This document shows, in pieces, positions 42,977-51,548 of a stretch of 64,000 nucleotides of DNA. The stretch covers positions 159,629 to 223,628 of the forward strand of contig NZ_LOHP01000017.1 of assembly GCF_001482305.1 (NCBI RefSeq), read 5' to 3'. This stretch comes from Leucobacter sp. G161 (lineage in GTDB: Bacteria > Actinomycetota > Actinomycetes > Actinomycetales > Microbacteriaceae). Under the pieces are notes generated by a model that saw only the letters and a list, made by a program, of their open reading frames with translations, had not been told where the DNA came from and made no database searches. The number at the start of each line of letters is the position of its first letter. The stretch's first letter is position 1. The translations under genes and the position numbers were made by a program.

Positions 42977-43050
42977 TTGCGGGGGCAGGATTTGAACCTA
43001 CGACCTCCGGGTTATGAGCCCGGCGAGCTACCGAACTGCTCCACCCCGCG
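42977..43050 (-). tRNA. Initiator tRNA-fMet (CAT), copy 1
   Basis: A 74-nt tRNA with CAT anticodon. The acceptor stem has the C1:A72 mismatch and the anticodon stem ends in three G:C pairs (GGG/CCC), both hallmarks of initiator tRNA. The T arm reads GGTTCAAATCC. No CCA is encoded. A TAAGCT box lies about 11 nt upstream of the 5' end. Confidence 0.95.
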
Positions 43051-43312
43051 TCACGTTCTCTAGCTTAATGCGGTGCGGGAGTAGCGACTAAAGCGGGCGA
43101 ATCTTGGGCGTGTTGCTCGCTGGTTGGGTCGGTGCTGAGCGTGGCTCTGGGGGCGGCGTGGGCATGCGAGGAAATCGCGCAACGCGGAATGGCAGTGTTC
43201 TCGAGCTTCGTTCACAGGCCGCATTTCGGTGGGGTGCACGGGTGCTTGCGGTGGCGGCAGTCTCCTCCCGGGTTGGCGCCGTCGGGACCGCGTGTCGTGC
43301 GAGTCGGGTAGG
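43051..43312. other. Intergenic region upstream of tRNA copy 1
   Basis: A gap of 262 bp holding the tRNA promoter (near 43055-43065, minus strand) and the 3' flank of the winged-helix regulator gene. No gene is recognisable in the rest. Confidence 0.5.
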
Positions 43313-43600
43313 TTACCCGCCGGCAATTCGGTTGAGGGTGGCTACCAGGTTCTTGAACGTCTGTTTACCAGCGGGCGACAGCCGCACTAGCGTGTTGCCA
43401 TATCGGGTGCGGCGCTCCTTGGTGATTTCGACGAGGCCGCGCTCCTCGAGATCCCGGAGGATCTTCGAGAGATCGGGCATTGAGAGCCCCGTTGTCTCTT
43501 GGAGTGCTGGGTAATCAGCCTGTTCGACCTGGCTGAGGTGCGACATGGTGACGAATCGCTTCGGCGCCACGAGGTGCGCATCGATCTCTGTGTAGGACAC
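43313..43600 (-). CDS. Winged-helix transcriptional regulator (HTH_34-like)
   Basis: A DNA-binding protein of 95 residues consisting of a single winged helix: VAPKRFVTMSHLSQVEQADYPALQETTGLSMPDLSKILRDLEERGLVEITKERR, then the wing TRYGNTLVRLSPAGKQTF and a final helix for dimerisation. Such stand-alone proteins (PF13601 type) repress neighbouring membrane-protein genes. It starts at GTG 43600, 6 bp after the stop of the membrane-protein gene, in one operon. The palindrome in front of that operon is its likely target. Confidence 0.85.
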   Translation of the reverse strand: MSYTEIDAHLVAPKRFVTMSHLSQVEQADYPALQETTGLSMPDLSKILRDLEERGLVEITKERRTRYGNTLVRLSPAGKQTFKNLVATLNRIAGG

Positions 43601-43606
43601 GGGGGA

Positions 43607-44032
43607 TCAGCGGCGGACGAGGAGCACGGCGTAGAACACGAGCCAGGCTATCGGGGCAAGGCCGGCAAAGAAGAAGGCCTCCGAGAGGGGGAGCGTTTCC
43701 CCCTGAGTGATGCCGCGCCAGATCGGAAGAAGGAGCCACACGGTGAAAACCGTTGTCGCGGTTGAAGCTTTGAGGCGTGGCTCGTTGGGGCGGCTCAACC
43801 GGCGGTTCACCCAGTGGTGTGCCGTGAGTATGGCACCCAGGGCAGGAGCGACGGCCCACCACGCTTGTCCACTCATGGCGAGGAATCCAGCGGTGAATGA
43901 CAGGACCAGAATCCCCGCAGTGATGAGGTGGTCTGTGGTTCCCAGGTGCCGCCGTGGGCGTGGCGGCATGGTGGCGAGGAGCTGCTCGGCTTCGGGCTGC
44001 GATGGTGGCCGGTGGTGGTTTGAGTTGCTCAT
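43607..44032 (-). CDS. Four-helix membrane protein co-transcribed with the winged-helix regulator
   Basis: A protein of 141 residues with a cytoplasmic N-terminus of about 35 residues and four hydrophobic segments: LITAGILVLSFTAGFLAM, WWAVAPALGAILTAHHWV, STATTVFTVWLLLPIW, FFFAGLAPIAWLVFYAVLLV. No named family is recognised; small membrane proteins paired with HTH_34 regulators are common in actinobacteria. ATG at 44032 lies 6 nt after TACGCT, so the transcript is leaderless, and an inverted repeat covers the promoter just upstream. Confidence 0.75.
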   Translation of the reverse strand: MSNSNHHRPPSQPEAEQLLATMPPRPRRHLGTTDHLITAGILVLSFTAGFLAMSGQAWWAVAPALGAILTAHHWVNRRLSRPNEPRLKASTATTVFTVWLLLPIWRGITQGETLPLSEAFFFAGLAPIAWLVFYAVLLVRR

Positions 44033-44047
44033 GTGTTGAGCGTAGCA

Positions 44048-44072
44048 ACTACTTTCATTTCTTGAAAGTAGT
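44048..44072. promoter_or_regulatory. Operator-like palindrome of the winged-helix/membrane-protein operon
   Basis: ACTACTTTCA (44048-44057) and TGAAAGTAGT (44063-44072) are perfect inverted repeats with a 5-nt spacer. The pair begins 4 bp upstream of the TACGCT -10 box (44044-44039, minus strand) and covers the -35 position, the ideal place for a repressor. Confidence 0.75.
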
Positions 44073-44104
44073 GTTTTCGGCTTCGAACTCCCACGGGCAA
44101 AACA

Positions 44105-44142
44105 AAAAGCTCCTGATCAGAAATATCTGATCAGGAGCTTTT
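44105..44142 (-). terminator. Terminator of tRNA-fMet copy 2
   Basis: A 16-bp perfect stem (AAAAGCTCCTGATCAG with 44127-44142) around a 6-nt AAATAT loop; read on the minus strand the stem ends in TTTT followed by a T-containing run. It begins 6 bp after the tRNA 3' end. Confidence 0.85.
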
Positions 44143-44148
44143 CTCCAG

Positions 44149-44222
44149 TTGCGGGGGCAGGATTTGAACCTACGACCTCCGGGTTATGAGCCCGGCGAGC
44201 TACCGAACTGCTCCACCCCGCG
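44149..44222 (-). tRNA. Initiator tRNA-fMet (CAT), copy 2
   Basis: Identical to the copy at 42977-43050 over all 74 bases, with the same C1:A72 mismatch and GGG/CCC anticodon-stem pairs. Flanking sequences and terminators differ, so each is an independent transcription unit. A TAATGT box lies 9 nt upstream of its 5' end. Confidence 0.95.
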
Positions 44223-44365
44223 GCACAAGACATTACTCTACCACCGAACGCACGAGCGCGCCAATCGGCCCCATCGTTGGCCTGTGGATAGATATTCGCG
44301 GAGATCCCAAGCAGCGGGCAACCTGACGATCCAAGATGTTTCTTCTTCGACGAAAGGTTGTCCGC

Positions 44366-46288
44366 ATGAATCACCCCGCACCTGAGCGCCGTCCGCGCAG
44401 GCGGCTTCGGCTGCTCTCAACGTTGCTCGCAGTTCCCCTGCTGCTACCTGCGGCAGCCTCCGCAGCACAAGGGGCGAGTTTCGAAGGCATGCTGTCCTTC
44501 GGTGGATATCACGTCGGCGCGTTTATTGCCGCAGACGGTTCTCGCGCCTACTGCCTCGAACCAGGCGCCGACGCGCCCCTGAGTGCGCAAGACACACCCA
44601 TCAAGGTTTCGGAGCTCCCCGCATATTCGATCTCGGTCAACGACGCGTGGGGGTGGAAAGGACAGGTGCGAACCTCGGCGGCCTCCGGGCAGCAGCTCCG
44701 CCAGATGAACTGGGTGCTGGCCGAACACGGGGACACCGCTGACGCAGCGAAAGCTGCCGCAGTGCAGATCGCGCTGTGGGAGATTCGGCGCGAGCCAGGC
44801 AATGCCGCGTGGATCGATGGGAAGTACGACCTGTTTCGCAAGAACGGGGGCTCGAGTCATATCCAAGCGGGGAAGCGGCTCGCCGTTGAATCGAAGACCG
44901 CTGCGGTCGGGCCCGGCGTCACAGAGCCGAACGGCGCCCTGGAGCTCGTGGCTGGTGACAGCGATGGAACTGGGACTGTGAGCTATCCGGCAGGCACGGT
45001 CTCACTGGCCATCGAGGGCGGAACATTCGAGGACGGTTCGACTGAGCTCAAGATATCGGGCAGCGAGCGCGGCAGTGTGGGCTGGGAAGCGATCCCTCAC
45101 GAGCCAGCCTGGAGTCGCTTGAACGATGTGCGGATCTCCGGGAAGTGGTCGCTCAAACAGAAGTATTGGCCGGCCGAACTCATCTTGCACCCGGCCACCC
45201 GCGATACCGAGCAACGGATCGGATCGGGAGTGAAGCCCGTCATCGGGGACAACACTGGGGTCTTAGACGGGGTAGTCGCGACGTTCGACAGCCGCTTCGC
45301 GCCCGCCCTCGCGACGCAAGTCCCCAGAGACATCGTGCTCCGGGAAGACGGAGTCTTCAGCGACACAGTGACGGTTACTGCGGCGGATTCTCCCTGGCCC
45401 ACCAGAGGGAATGGGGAGTACCTTCCGCTGGTCGCGGATGGCACGCTCTACGGCCCATTCGATGCGCCGCACGCCGAGAGCGTCGACCCTCCGGAGGGAG
45501 CGCCTGTAGCGGGCAGCGCGTCGCTGGCGATTGATCAGGGACCTGGTGACTACAGTGCGGACCTCCCGGTCCCCGGGGCATCCTCCGGGTATTACTACTG
45601 GGTGTGGGGCATTAGCGAGGAGCGCCAGTCGGAAGAGGTGCGGCGTTCGGAGATACTTGAGCCGGGGGCCAGATACTCAGACCGCTTTGGCGTCCTGACC
45701 GAACGGCAACTTGTAGCGACGGAGCTCAGATTGGAGACCCGCTTGCTGGAGACCACCCTCGCACCCGGCTCACGGGTACTCGAGGATACGGTTCGGGCGA
45801 GTGCGGTGGGTGGCAGCTGGTTGCGTGACGACGCGGGCCAGCGCATACCGGCCAACGTTCGGCTGACGTTTTATCAGAGCGATACCGTGCCGATCCGACA
45901 GGCGGCAGCGCCCGATGACGCGCGGGAGTTGGGTGCAGTGTTTGTCGAGCTCACTGAGCCCGAGACCTGGGTAGCCGCGCCACCGTTCGAGATCCCCGCC
46001 GACACCCAGGGGTGGGTGACGGTGCAGGCTTGCGTGTTCAACGAAGACCAATCTGAGACAGCACTTGGCCTGATCTCGGAATGGTGCGATGACTTCGGAG
46101 TCCCCGACGAGACCGCAGAGCTGACGGTTGAGCCGGTCACGTCCTCGAAATTGGCACAGACCGGAGCGGCCGCGGGTGGGATGTCGACGACGTCAATGTC
46201 TGCTCTGCTCATTGCAGCTGGGATGGCAACGGCAGGCGGGGTGCTCAGCGGAATCGTGGTCATCAGGAAGCGCCTTGACCGGCGTTAG
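44366..46288 (+). CDS. Surface protein with thioester domain and LAQTG sortase signal
   Basis: A cell-wall protein of 640 residues. Signal peptide: residues ~1-34 (LRLLSTLLAVPLLLPAAASAA). The thioester (TQXA-type) domain has Cys63 in RAYCLEPGADA and Gln134 in AVQIALWEIR, the pair that forms an internal Cys-Gln thioester able to bond covalently to host or surface amines. Extended beta-rich stalk follows (residues ~190-590). The C-terminus has LAQTG (596-600), a hydrophobic segment and RKRLDRR, a class E-type sortase signal. ATG at 44366 follows GAAAGG; ATG at 44336 is an upstream alternative. No sortase gene is in the window. Confidence 0.85.
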   Translation: MNHPAPERRPRRRLRLLSTLLAVPLLLPAAASAAQGASFEGMLSFGGYHVGAFIAADGSRAYCLEPGADAPLSAQDTPIKVSELPAYSISVNDAWGWKGQVRTSAASGQQLRQMNWVLAEHGDTADAAKAAAVQIALWEIRREPGNAAWIDGKYDLFRKNGGSSHIQAGKRLAVESKTAAVGPGVTEPNGALELVAGDSDGTGTVSYPAGTVSLAIEGGTFEDGSTELKISGSERGSVGWEAIPHEPAWSRLNDVRISGKWSLKQKYWPAELILHPATRDTEQRIGSGVKPVIGDNTGVLDGVVATFDSRFAPALATQVPRDIVLREDGVFSDTVTVTAADSPWPTRGNGEYLPLVADGTLYGPFDAPHAESVDPPEGAPVAGSASLAIDQGPGDYSADLPVPGASSGYYYWVWGISEERQSEEVRRSEILEPGARYSDRFGVLTERQLVATELRLETRLLETTLAPGSRVLEDTVRASAVGGSWLRDDAGQRIPANVRLTFYQSDTVPIRQAAAPDDARELGAVFVELTEPETWVAAPPFEIPADTQGWVTVQACVFNEDQSETALGLISEWCDDFGVPDETAELTVEPVTSSKLAQTGAAAGGMSTTSMSALLIAAGMATAGGVLSGIVVIRKRLDRR

Positions 46289-46421
46289 AGAGGGTCACTC
46301 GAGCGCCGGAACACAGGGGTTCGGGCCGGGCTGTTTCGCTATCCGCAGAAGTTGTGCAGCTTTCCCAAACGTAATTCATAGACTTACACGAAATGCTTGA
46401 GTCATCGAGAGAGGAGCCACG

Positions 46422-47948
46422 ATGGCAGACAACAACTTCACCCCGGAACCGGGTGCCACTTCGGGCGAACCACAGCACCCAGTACCCGGCAACGGGGCGG
46501 GGGATCAGCCTTCGCAGGCACCGTACGGGACGCAGGTTCCACCTGCGGTAACTCCCGCATTTGGGGCTCAAGCAGGGGGATACCCGACAGCGCATCCCAC
46601 GTCGCAGCCAGGCGCGCAGCCTGAAGGACTCACACAGGAGTTCCCGACGCAGGCACTTGCCGACACGCTGAGTGCGCCCACAGCGCCCGGGCAGCCACCT
46701 CAGCCGAACCCCGGCAAGCGGGGGCACTCGACCGGGACGTTCCTGGCGGGACTCGCGGTCGCCGCACTCATCGGAGGGATTGTGGGCGGCGGGGTCTCCT
46801 CCCTCGTCGTCGCGAACTCCTTCCCGAAGGGAAACGCTGTTTCGCAGCAGGGCGGCACGGTGAAGCTCAATAATCCTGAGACCGCAACGGATATCTCCGG
46901 TGTAGCGATGGTCGCCACGCCGAGCGTTGTGACGCTGTCGGTTGAATCGCAGACCGAGGCCGGGTCTGGCTCTGGCGTGATCTACAGCGAAGACGGCTAC
47001 ATCATCACGAACGCGCACGTCGTCACGCTTGACGGAGCAGCCACGGATCCCCGCATTCGGGTGAAGCACAGTGACGGCCGCGTGTTCGACGGCAAGCTCG
47101 TGGGCGTCGCGCCCTATTCCGACATTGCCGTTGTGAAGATCGAAGCCGAGGGGCTCACGCCCATCGAAGTCGCCGATTCGAGCAAGGTCAACGTCGGCGA
47201 CCTCGCGGTCGCGATCGGTGCGCCAATGAGCCTCTCCAACACCGTCACCAGCGGTGTCGTGAGCGCCTTGAACCGTGGCATCTCCGTCGGGAGTGCGCTT
47301 ATCCCGCAGGACCCGAACCAGGAGGGGCAGGAAGACCCCCGCGGTGAGGGAAGCCCGAACGACGGCGGCCGCGGGTTCCCCTGGGACTTCCGCTTTGACA
47401 CCCCGGGTGAGAGCCAGAACACGCAGCAGGCCGGGGGCCAGGTCACCCTCCCAGTGGTGCAGACCGACGCGTCGATCAACCCGGGCAACTCGGGCGGCGC
47501 CCTCCTCAACGCGAAGGCAGAGCTCATCGGGATCAACGTTGCCATTGCGTCGCCAGGCGCAACCGAAGGCAACGCGTCGAGCGCCGGCCTCGGCTTCGCG
47601 ATCCCCGCGGACCTTGCGACCCGTGTCGCTGACGAGATCATCGCAGGCGAGAAGCCCTCGCACGGTCTGCTTGGCGCGAGCGTCGTCGACTCCAGCCTGG
47701 ACACGGACCAAGACGCGAACCACGCAGGCGGGCTCATCAAGGAGCTCGTACGAGGCGGCGCTGCAGCCAAGGCTGGGCTGAAGCTTGGCGATGTGATCAC
47801 CGGGGTTGACGGTATTCCCGCGGCAGACGGCACCTCGGTGTCGGCGCTCATCCGCATGCACGCTGGCGACAGCGAAGTGACCATCGATTACACCCGCCAG
47901 GGTGTTGCCGGACAGGTCAACGCGACCCTCGGTACCCTCGACTGGTAA
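46422..47948 (+). CDS. HtrA/DegP-like membrane-anchored serine protease with PDZ domain
   Basis: An S1C protease of 508 residues. A Pro/Gln/Gly-rich cytoplasmic N-terminus (1-104) is followed by one membrane segment (FLAGLAVAALIGGIVGGGVSSLVV), a trypsin-like domain with His199 (ITNAHVV), Asp234 (YSDIAVV) and Ser357 (NPGNSGGAL), and a C-terminal PDZ domain (GLIKELVRGGAAAKAGLKLGDVITGVDG). An acidic Gly/Pro loop at ~295-330 lies within the protease domain. ATG has a GAGAGGAG site; a TAGACT box lies about 37 nt upstream. It would degrade or refold damaged proteins outside the membrane. Confidence 0.93.
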   Translation: MADNNFTPEPGATSGEPQHPVPGNGAGDQPSQAPYGTQVPPAVTPAFGAQAGGYPTAHPTSQPGAQPEGLTQEFPTQALADTLSAPTAPGQPPQPNPGKRGHSTGTFLAGLAVAALIGGIVGGGVSSLVVANSFPKGNAVSQQGGTVKLNNPETATDISGVAMVATPSVVTLSVESQTEAGSGSGVIYSEDGYIITNAHVVTLDGAATDPRIRVKHSDGRVFDGKLVGVAPYSDIAVVKIEAEGLTPIEVADSSKVNVGDLAVAIGAPMSLSNTVTSGVVSALNRGISVGSALIPQDPNQEGQEDPRGEGSPNDGGRGFPWDFRFDTPGESQNTQQAGGQVTLPVVQTDASINPGNSGGALLNAKAELIGINVAIASPGATEGNASSAGLGFAIPADLATRVADEIIAGEKPSHGLLGASVVDSSLDTDQDANHAGGLIKELVRGGAAAKAGLKLGDVITGVDGIPAADGTSVSALIRMHAGDSEVTIDYTRQGVAGQVNATLGTLDW

Positions 47949-47964
47949 CCGAATCTCCTCTCTC

Positions 47965-48000
47965 ACGAAAGCGGGCACCACGCGCGGTGCCCGCTTTCGT
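47965..48000 (+). terminator. Terminator of the HtrA gene
   Basis: A perfect 15-bp stem (ACGAAAGCGGGCACC with 47986-48000), loop ACGCGC, 16 bp after the stop codon. The next gene starts only 18 bp downstream, and its -10 box (TACAGT, 48005-48010) directly follows the hairpin. Confidence 0.8.
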
Positions 48001-48018
48001 GTTCTACAGTTGAAACAA

Positions 48019-50391
48019 ATGAGTACGAGCCGATTCCACTTCTCGAGCGGAAACCTGTCGAAGGTCCTCGCGATCCCGAAATACATGCTGTCGTGGCTGC
48101 TCGCGCTGTGCATTCCGCGAGCGCGCGGCACGTGGGCCTTTGGCAGCGGAATCGGGGTGGGCGAAGGAGCGCTCGCGCTCGCGCGCGAGGTCGCCAGCAC
48201 GCAGCCCGATGCCAAGATCAGCTGGCTCGTCGCCACTGACACCGAAGCGAGACTCGCTGCGGACGCCGGGTTCATCCCCGTGATGCGTCAGGGCTGGCGT
48301 GGCTACTGGACCACGCTGCGCGCGGCAACGCTGGTCGTCACCCACGGCCTCGGCGATGTGAACCGGTTCGGGGTGTTTGGCGGCACCATCGTGCAGCTCT
48401 GGCATGGTGCCCCGCTTAAGCGGATCCACCTCGACTCGCCCGTGACGACCGCGATTGGTGGCCCCGCGATCCTTCGCGGCGTGCTGCGGCGTATGTACGA
48501 GCGAGGAACGAAACAGGTGGCGCTCTACGTCGCAGGCTCAGTTACGGCAGCGGAGCGGCTCCGATCGGCGTTTCGTGTTGCTCCCGGGAAGGTGCAGGTC
48601 CTCGGTGACCCGCGCGACGATGCGCTCGCACGCCAGGCCGTAGACCCGACCCTCGCCCACGCCGCGAGAACATCGGTGGCAGAGCTGCTCACCGCACACG
48701 GTGCCGCGCCGCTCGCCGAGGGCGAAAAGCTCGTGCTCTACGCGCCGACCTGGCGTGACGGCGACACCGATCCGGCGATTCCCAGCAGCGATGAGATCGG
48801 CATGCTCCGAGACGCGCTCGCCAGCGCGCACGCACGACTCGTCATTCGCTCCCATCCGCTCGGCGAAGGTGAATACGACAGCGCCGTGGGGGAGCATATT
48901 CACCTCCTCGGCAGTGACGTCGCCCGCGACATCACCCCACTGCTGGGCGGATTCGACGCCCTCATCACTGATTTCTCCTCGATCGCGATCGACTATTCGC
49001 TGCTCGAGCGCCCCGTGCTCTGGTTCGCGCCCGACCTCGCAGACTACACGCGCACGCGCGGGCTCTACGAGGCACTCGAAGTGACCGCTGGCACCATCGT
49101 GGAACGCGACTGGGCGGGTGTTGCACGCGCCCTCGAACCAGCCCTCACCGCAGGCAGCGCAGCGCACCGTGAGTCGACGCGCGCGGTGCGGCGCATCGCG
49201 GCCCGCTTCCACGAACACCGCGACGGGCAGAGCGCGACGCGTGTGCTCGCAGCGATTGGACGGCTCCACCTCCCCCCAACCGAGCTGGTCTCGGCCGACG
49301 GAGTGTTCTTCGAGAGCTACTACGGGAGGCAGGTGAGCTGCAACCCGCTCGCAATCGACCGAGAGATTGCAGCACGCTACCCCGCGCTGCCGCGCTACTG
49401 GAGCGTCACCAGCGAACGGCAAAGCGTGCCAGCCGGCGCTACGCCCGTGCTCGTCGGCGGGCGCGAGTGGTTCGCGGCGAGACGCCTCGCAACCCTCGTG
49501 GTCGTCAACGACTGGCTCCGCTACGGCTTCACACGATCCGCAGGGCAAACGGTGCTGCAGACCTGGCACGGCACGATGCTGAAACATCTCGCGCTCGGCA
49601 GACCGAACGTCTCGCTGCGCACCCGGCTCGCAATCCGCCGCGAGAGCCGACGGTGGAGCCTCATGCTCTCGCAAAACCCCCACTCGACTGAGCAGTTCCG
49701 CGAGAGCTACGCGTTCAGCGGCGAGATCATCGAATCAGGGTATCCGCGCGACGATAGGCTCGCGCGTGCCGACCTCGGAGACGCACGCAACCCCATCGAA
49801 CGGTCGACGGCACGGCTCGCACTCGGTATCCCCGAAGGCGTCTCCGTGCTCGCGTACGTGCCGACCTGGCGCGACCAGGGCGCCGCTGTCGTCGACGAGC
49901 TCAACGTGAACGCGCTCGCCGCCGAGCTCGGCGATGACTGGGTGGTCGTCGCCCGCGGGCACACCCGCACGCACGCCTTCGGCGGCTACCTGCGGGGCGA
50001 CCCGCGAGTCATCGATGCTTCGGCGCATCCAGACATCAACGACGTGATCCTTGCCGCTGACCTGCTCGTGACGGACTACTCATCGGTGATGTTCGATACG
50101 GCAGTCGCTGGCGTGCCGATGGCTTTCTTCGTGCCCGACCTCGCAGCGTATCGCGACCGTGAACGCGGCTTCACCTTCGATTTCGAACAGACCGCTCCCG
50201 GGCCGCTGCTCACCGCTCGCACCGACGTCGTGGCGCACGCGCGCGAACTCCAGGCGCATGGCGCTGCAGCGCCGTGGGTGGCAGCATACGCGGAGCCCTA
50301 CGCGGCCTGGCGTGCACAGTTCACTCCGCACGACGACGGGAACGCCACGGCGCGAGTGGTTGACTGCCTCGAGGAGCTGGGCGCGCTGTAA
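48019..50391 (+). CDS. Tandem CDP-glycerol glycerophosphotransferase-like protein (two TagF-type domains)
   Basis: A polymer-synthesis enzyme of 790 residues holding two complete GT-B-like units. Unit 1 (residues ~35-420): IVQLWHGAPLKRI, LYAPTWRDGD, LVIRSHPLG, DALITDFSSIAIDYSLLERPVLWF. Unit 2 (~440-790): VLQTWHGTMLKHL, SQNPHSTEQFRE, LAYVPTWRDQG, DLLVTDYSSVMFDTAVAGVPMAFF. Both keep the catalytic HG and (T/D)D(Y/F)SS motifs, so both may be active on CDP-activated polyols. It would build a teichoic-acid-like chain on the cytoplasmic face. TACAGT lies 8 nt before the ATG. Confidence 0.85.
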   Translation: MSTSRFHFSSGNLSKVLAIPKYMLSWLLALCIPRARGTWAFGSGIGVGEGALALAREVASTQPDAKISWLVATDTEARLAADAGFIPVMRQGWRGYWTTLRAATLVVTHGLGDVNRFGVFGGTIVQLWHGAPLKRIHLDSPVTTAIGGPAILRGVLRRMYERGTKQVALYVAGSVTAAERLRSAFRVAPGKVQVLGDPRDDALARQAVDPTLAHAARTSVAELLTAHGAAPLAEGEKLVLYAPTWRDGDTDPAIPSSDEIGMLRDALASAHARLVIRSHPLGEGEYDSAVGEHIHLLGSDVARDITPLLGGFDALITDFSSIAIDYSLLERPVLWFAPDLADYTRTRGLYEALEVTAGTIVERDWAGVARALEPALTAGSAAHRESTRAVRRIAARFHEHRDGQSATRVLAAIGRLHLPPTELVSADGVFFESYYGRQVSCNPLAIDREIAARYPALPRYWSVTSERQSVPAGATPVLVGGREWFAARRLATLVVVNDWLRYGFTRSAGQTVLQTWHGTMLKHLALGRPNVSLRTRLAIRRESRRWSLMLSQNPHSTEQFRESYAFSGEIIESGYPRDDRLARADLGDARNPIERSTARLALGIPEGVSVLAYVPTWRDQGAAVVDELNVNALAAELGDDWVVVARGHTRTHAFGGYLRGDPRVIDASAHPDINDVILAADLLVTDYSSVMFDTAVAGVPMAFFVPDLAAYRDRERGFTFDFEQTAPGPLLTARTDVVAHARELQAHGAAAPWVAAYAEPYAAWRAQFTPHDDGNATARVVDCLEELGAL

Positions 50392-50428
50392 CCTGGTCGC
50401 GCGTGCGGCGTCGGTCAGACCTTGGCGG

Positions 50429-51484
50429 CTACGCCCGCGAGCGGTCCACGACGCGGCCACCGCCGAAGGTGATGCCGCGGAGGAACCCGGTGCCCCAACT
50501 CGTGTGCATGGTGACGAGCGCGACCGCAGTGAGCGCGCGGTCGCGCAGCCCGCGCTGCTCAGGGATTCGCCACACGGCGAACCCGATGCCGAGCGCGTAG
50601 AGCGCGAGCGGGAGCCAACCGAGCGACCACCAGCCCCACGGCAGCACGGTCGTGAGCTGCAGGGCAAGCACCACGAGTGACACCGCGAGCGCAATGACGA
50701 GGGTGCCAGGCGCGAAGAAGCGCCACGGGTTCGCACGCCCGTACTTGCGCACGAGCACTGCGCGCCACGTGCCAGTCGCGAAGAACTGTTTCGCGAGGTC
50801 ACCGAAGCTTGCCCGCGGCCAGTAGGTGACGCCGAGCGCCGGCTCAAACCAGACCGCGAAACCGGCACGGCGGATCCGCAGGTTGAGCTCCCAATCCTCA
50901 CCGCGCAGAATTGCGGGATCGTAGCCCCCAACGGCCTCGACGGCCTCACGCCGGAAGATGCCGAGGTACGCAGACTCTGCCGGACCCGGGGTGCCGTCTC
51001 CGTGATAGGCGCCGCCGCCGAGACCATACGGGCTGTTGTAGCCTCGCGCGATCGCCCGCTGTACCGGAGAATTGCCCGCCGCGCGCATGACACCGCCGAC
51101 ATTCGCGGCGCCAGTGTCTCGCAGTGCGGCGACACCGCGCTCCGTGTAATCGGGCGTGAGCTCGGAGTGCGCGTCCACGCGGATGATGACCGCGTGCGTG
51201 CTCGCCCCGATCGCGTGGTTCAAACCTGCCGGGATATCTCGCTCCGGGTTATCGATGAGTCGGACCCGGGGGTCAGCCGCAGCGATCTCACGCGCGATCT
51301 CATTACTCCGGTCGCGTGAGGGCCCGAGCGCGAGGACGATCTCCTTCTCGCCGCGGTACTCCTGCGCGAGGATCGTGGTGACGGCCCGCGCGAGGTAGTC
51401 CTCCTCGTTCAGGACGGGCATGACGTAGCTGACCGCTGGGGTAGCAGGCAACGGCGGCAACGAGGGGTTTGGGGCAGTCTCCAC
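50429..51484 (-). CDS. Membrane-bound GT2 glycosyltransferase, ExoA-like
   Basis: A family 2 glycosyltransferase of 351 residues. The catalytic domain has YVMPVLNEEDYLARAV, LALGPSRDRSNEIA, RVDAHSEL (the DxD equivalent), and ILRGEDWELNLRIRRAG (the ED base and a W). Three to four hydrophobic segments near the C-terminus (GTLVIALAVSLVVLALQL, LGWLPLALYALGIGFAV) anchor it, as in succinoglycan ExoA. GTG at 51484 has GGGAGGA about 9 nt upstream. It converges on the tandem TagF gene with a 37-bp gap and is divergent from the next one. It probably decorates or starts the same surface polymer. Confidence 0.85.
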   Translation of the reverse strand: METAPNPSLPPLPATPAVSYVMPVLNEEDYLARAVTTILAQEYRGEKEIVLALGPSRDRSNEIAREIAAADPRVRLIDNPERDIPAGLNHAIGASTHAVIIRVDAHSELTPDYTERGVAALRDTGAANVGGVMRAAGNSPVQRAIARGYNSPYGLGGGAYHGDGTPGPAESAYLGIFRREAVEAVGGYDPAILRGEDWELNLRIRRAGFAVWFEPALGVTYWPRASFGDLAKQFFATGTWRAVLVRKYGRANPWRFFAPGTLVIALAVSLVVLALQLTTVLPWGWWSLGWLPLALYALGIGFAVWRIPEQRGLRDRALTAVALVTMHTSWGTGFLRGITFGGGRVVDRSRA

Positions 51485-51548
51485 CCGATGATCCTCCCAT
51501 AGCTCGCCTCTGTGCTGCCCGTTCGGTCTCGAGGGCTATTCTGGTGTG

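Noticed and set aside
46263..48275. A 670-codon minus-strand open frame opposite the HtrA protease
   Set aside because: It runs antisense to a gene with an intact catalytic triad and across a terminator; no family resemblance.
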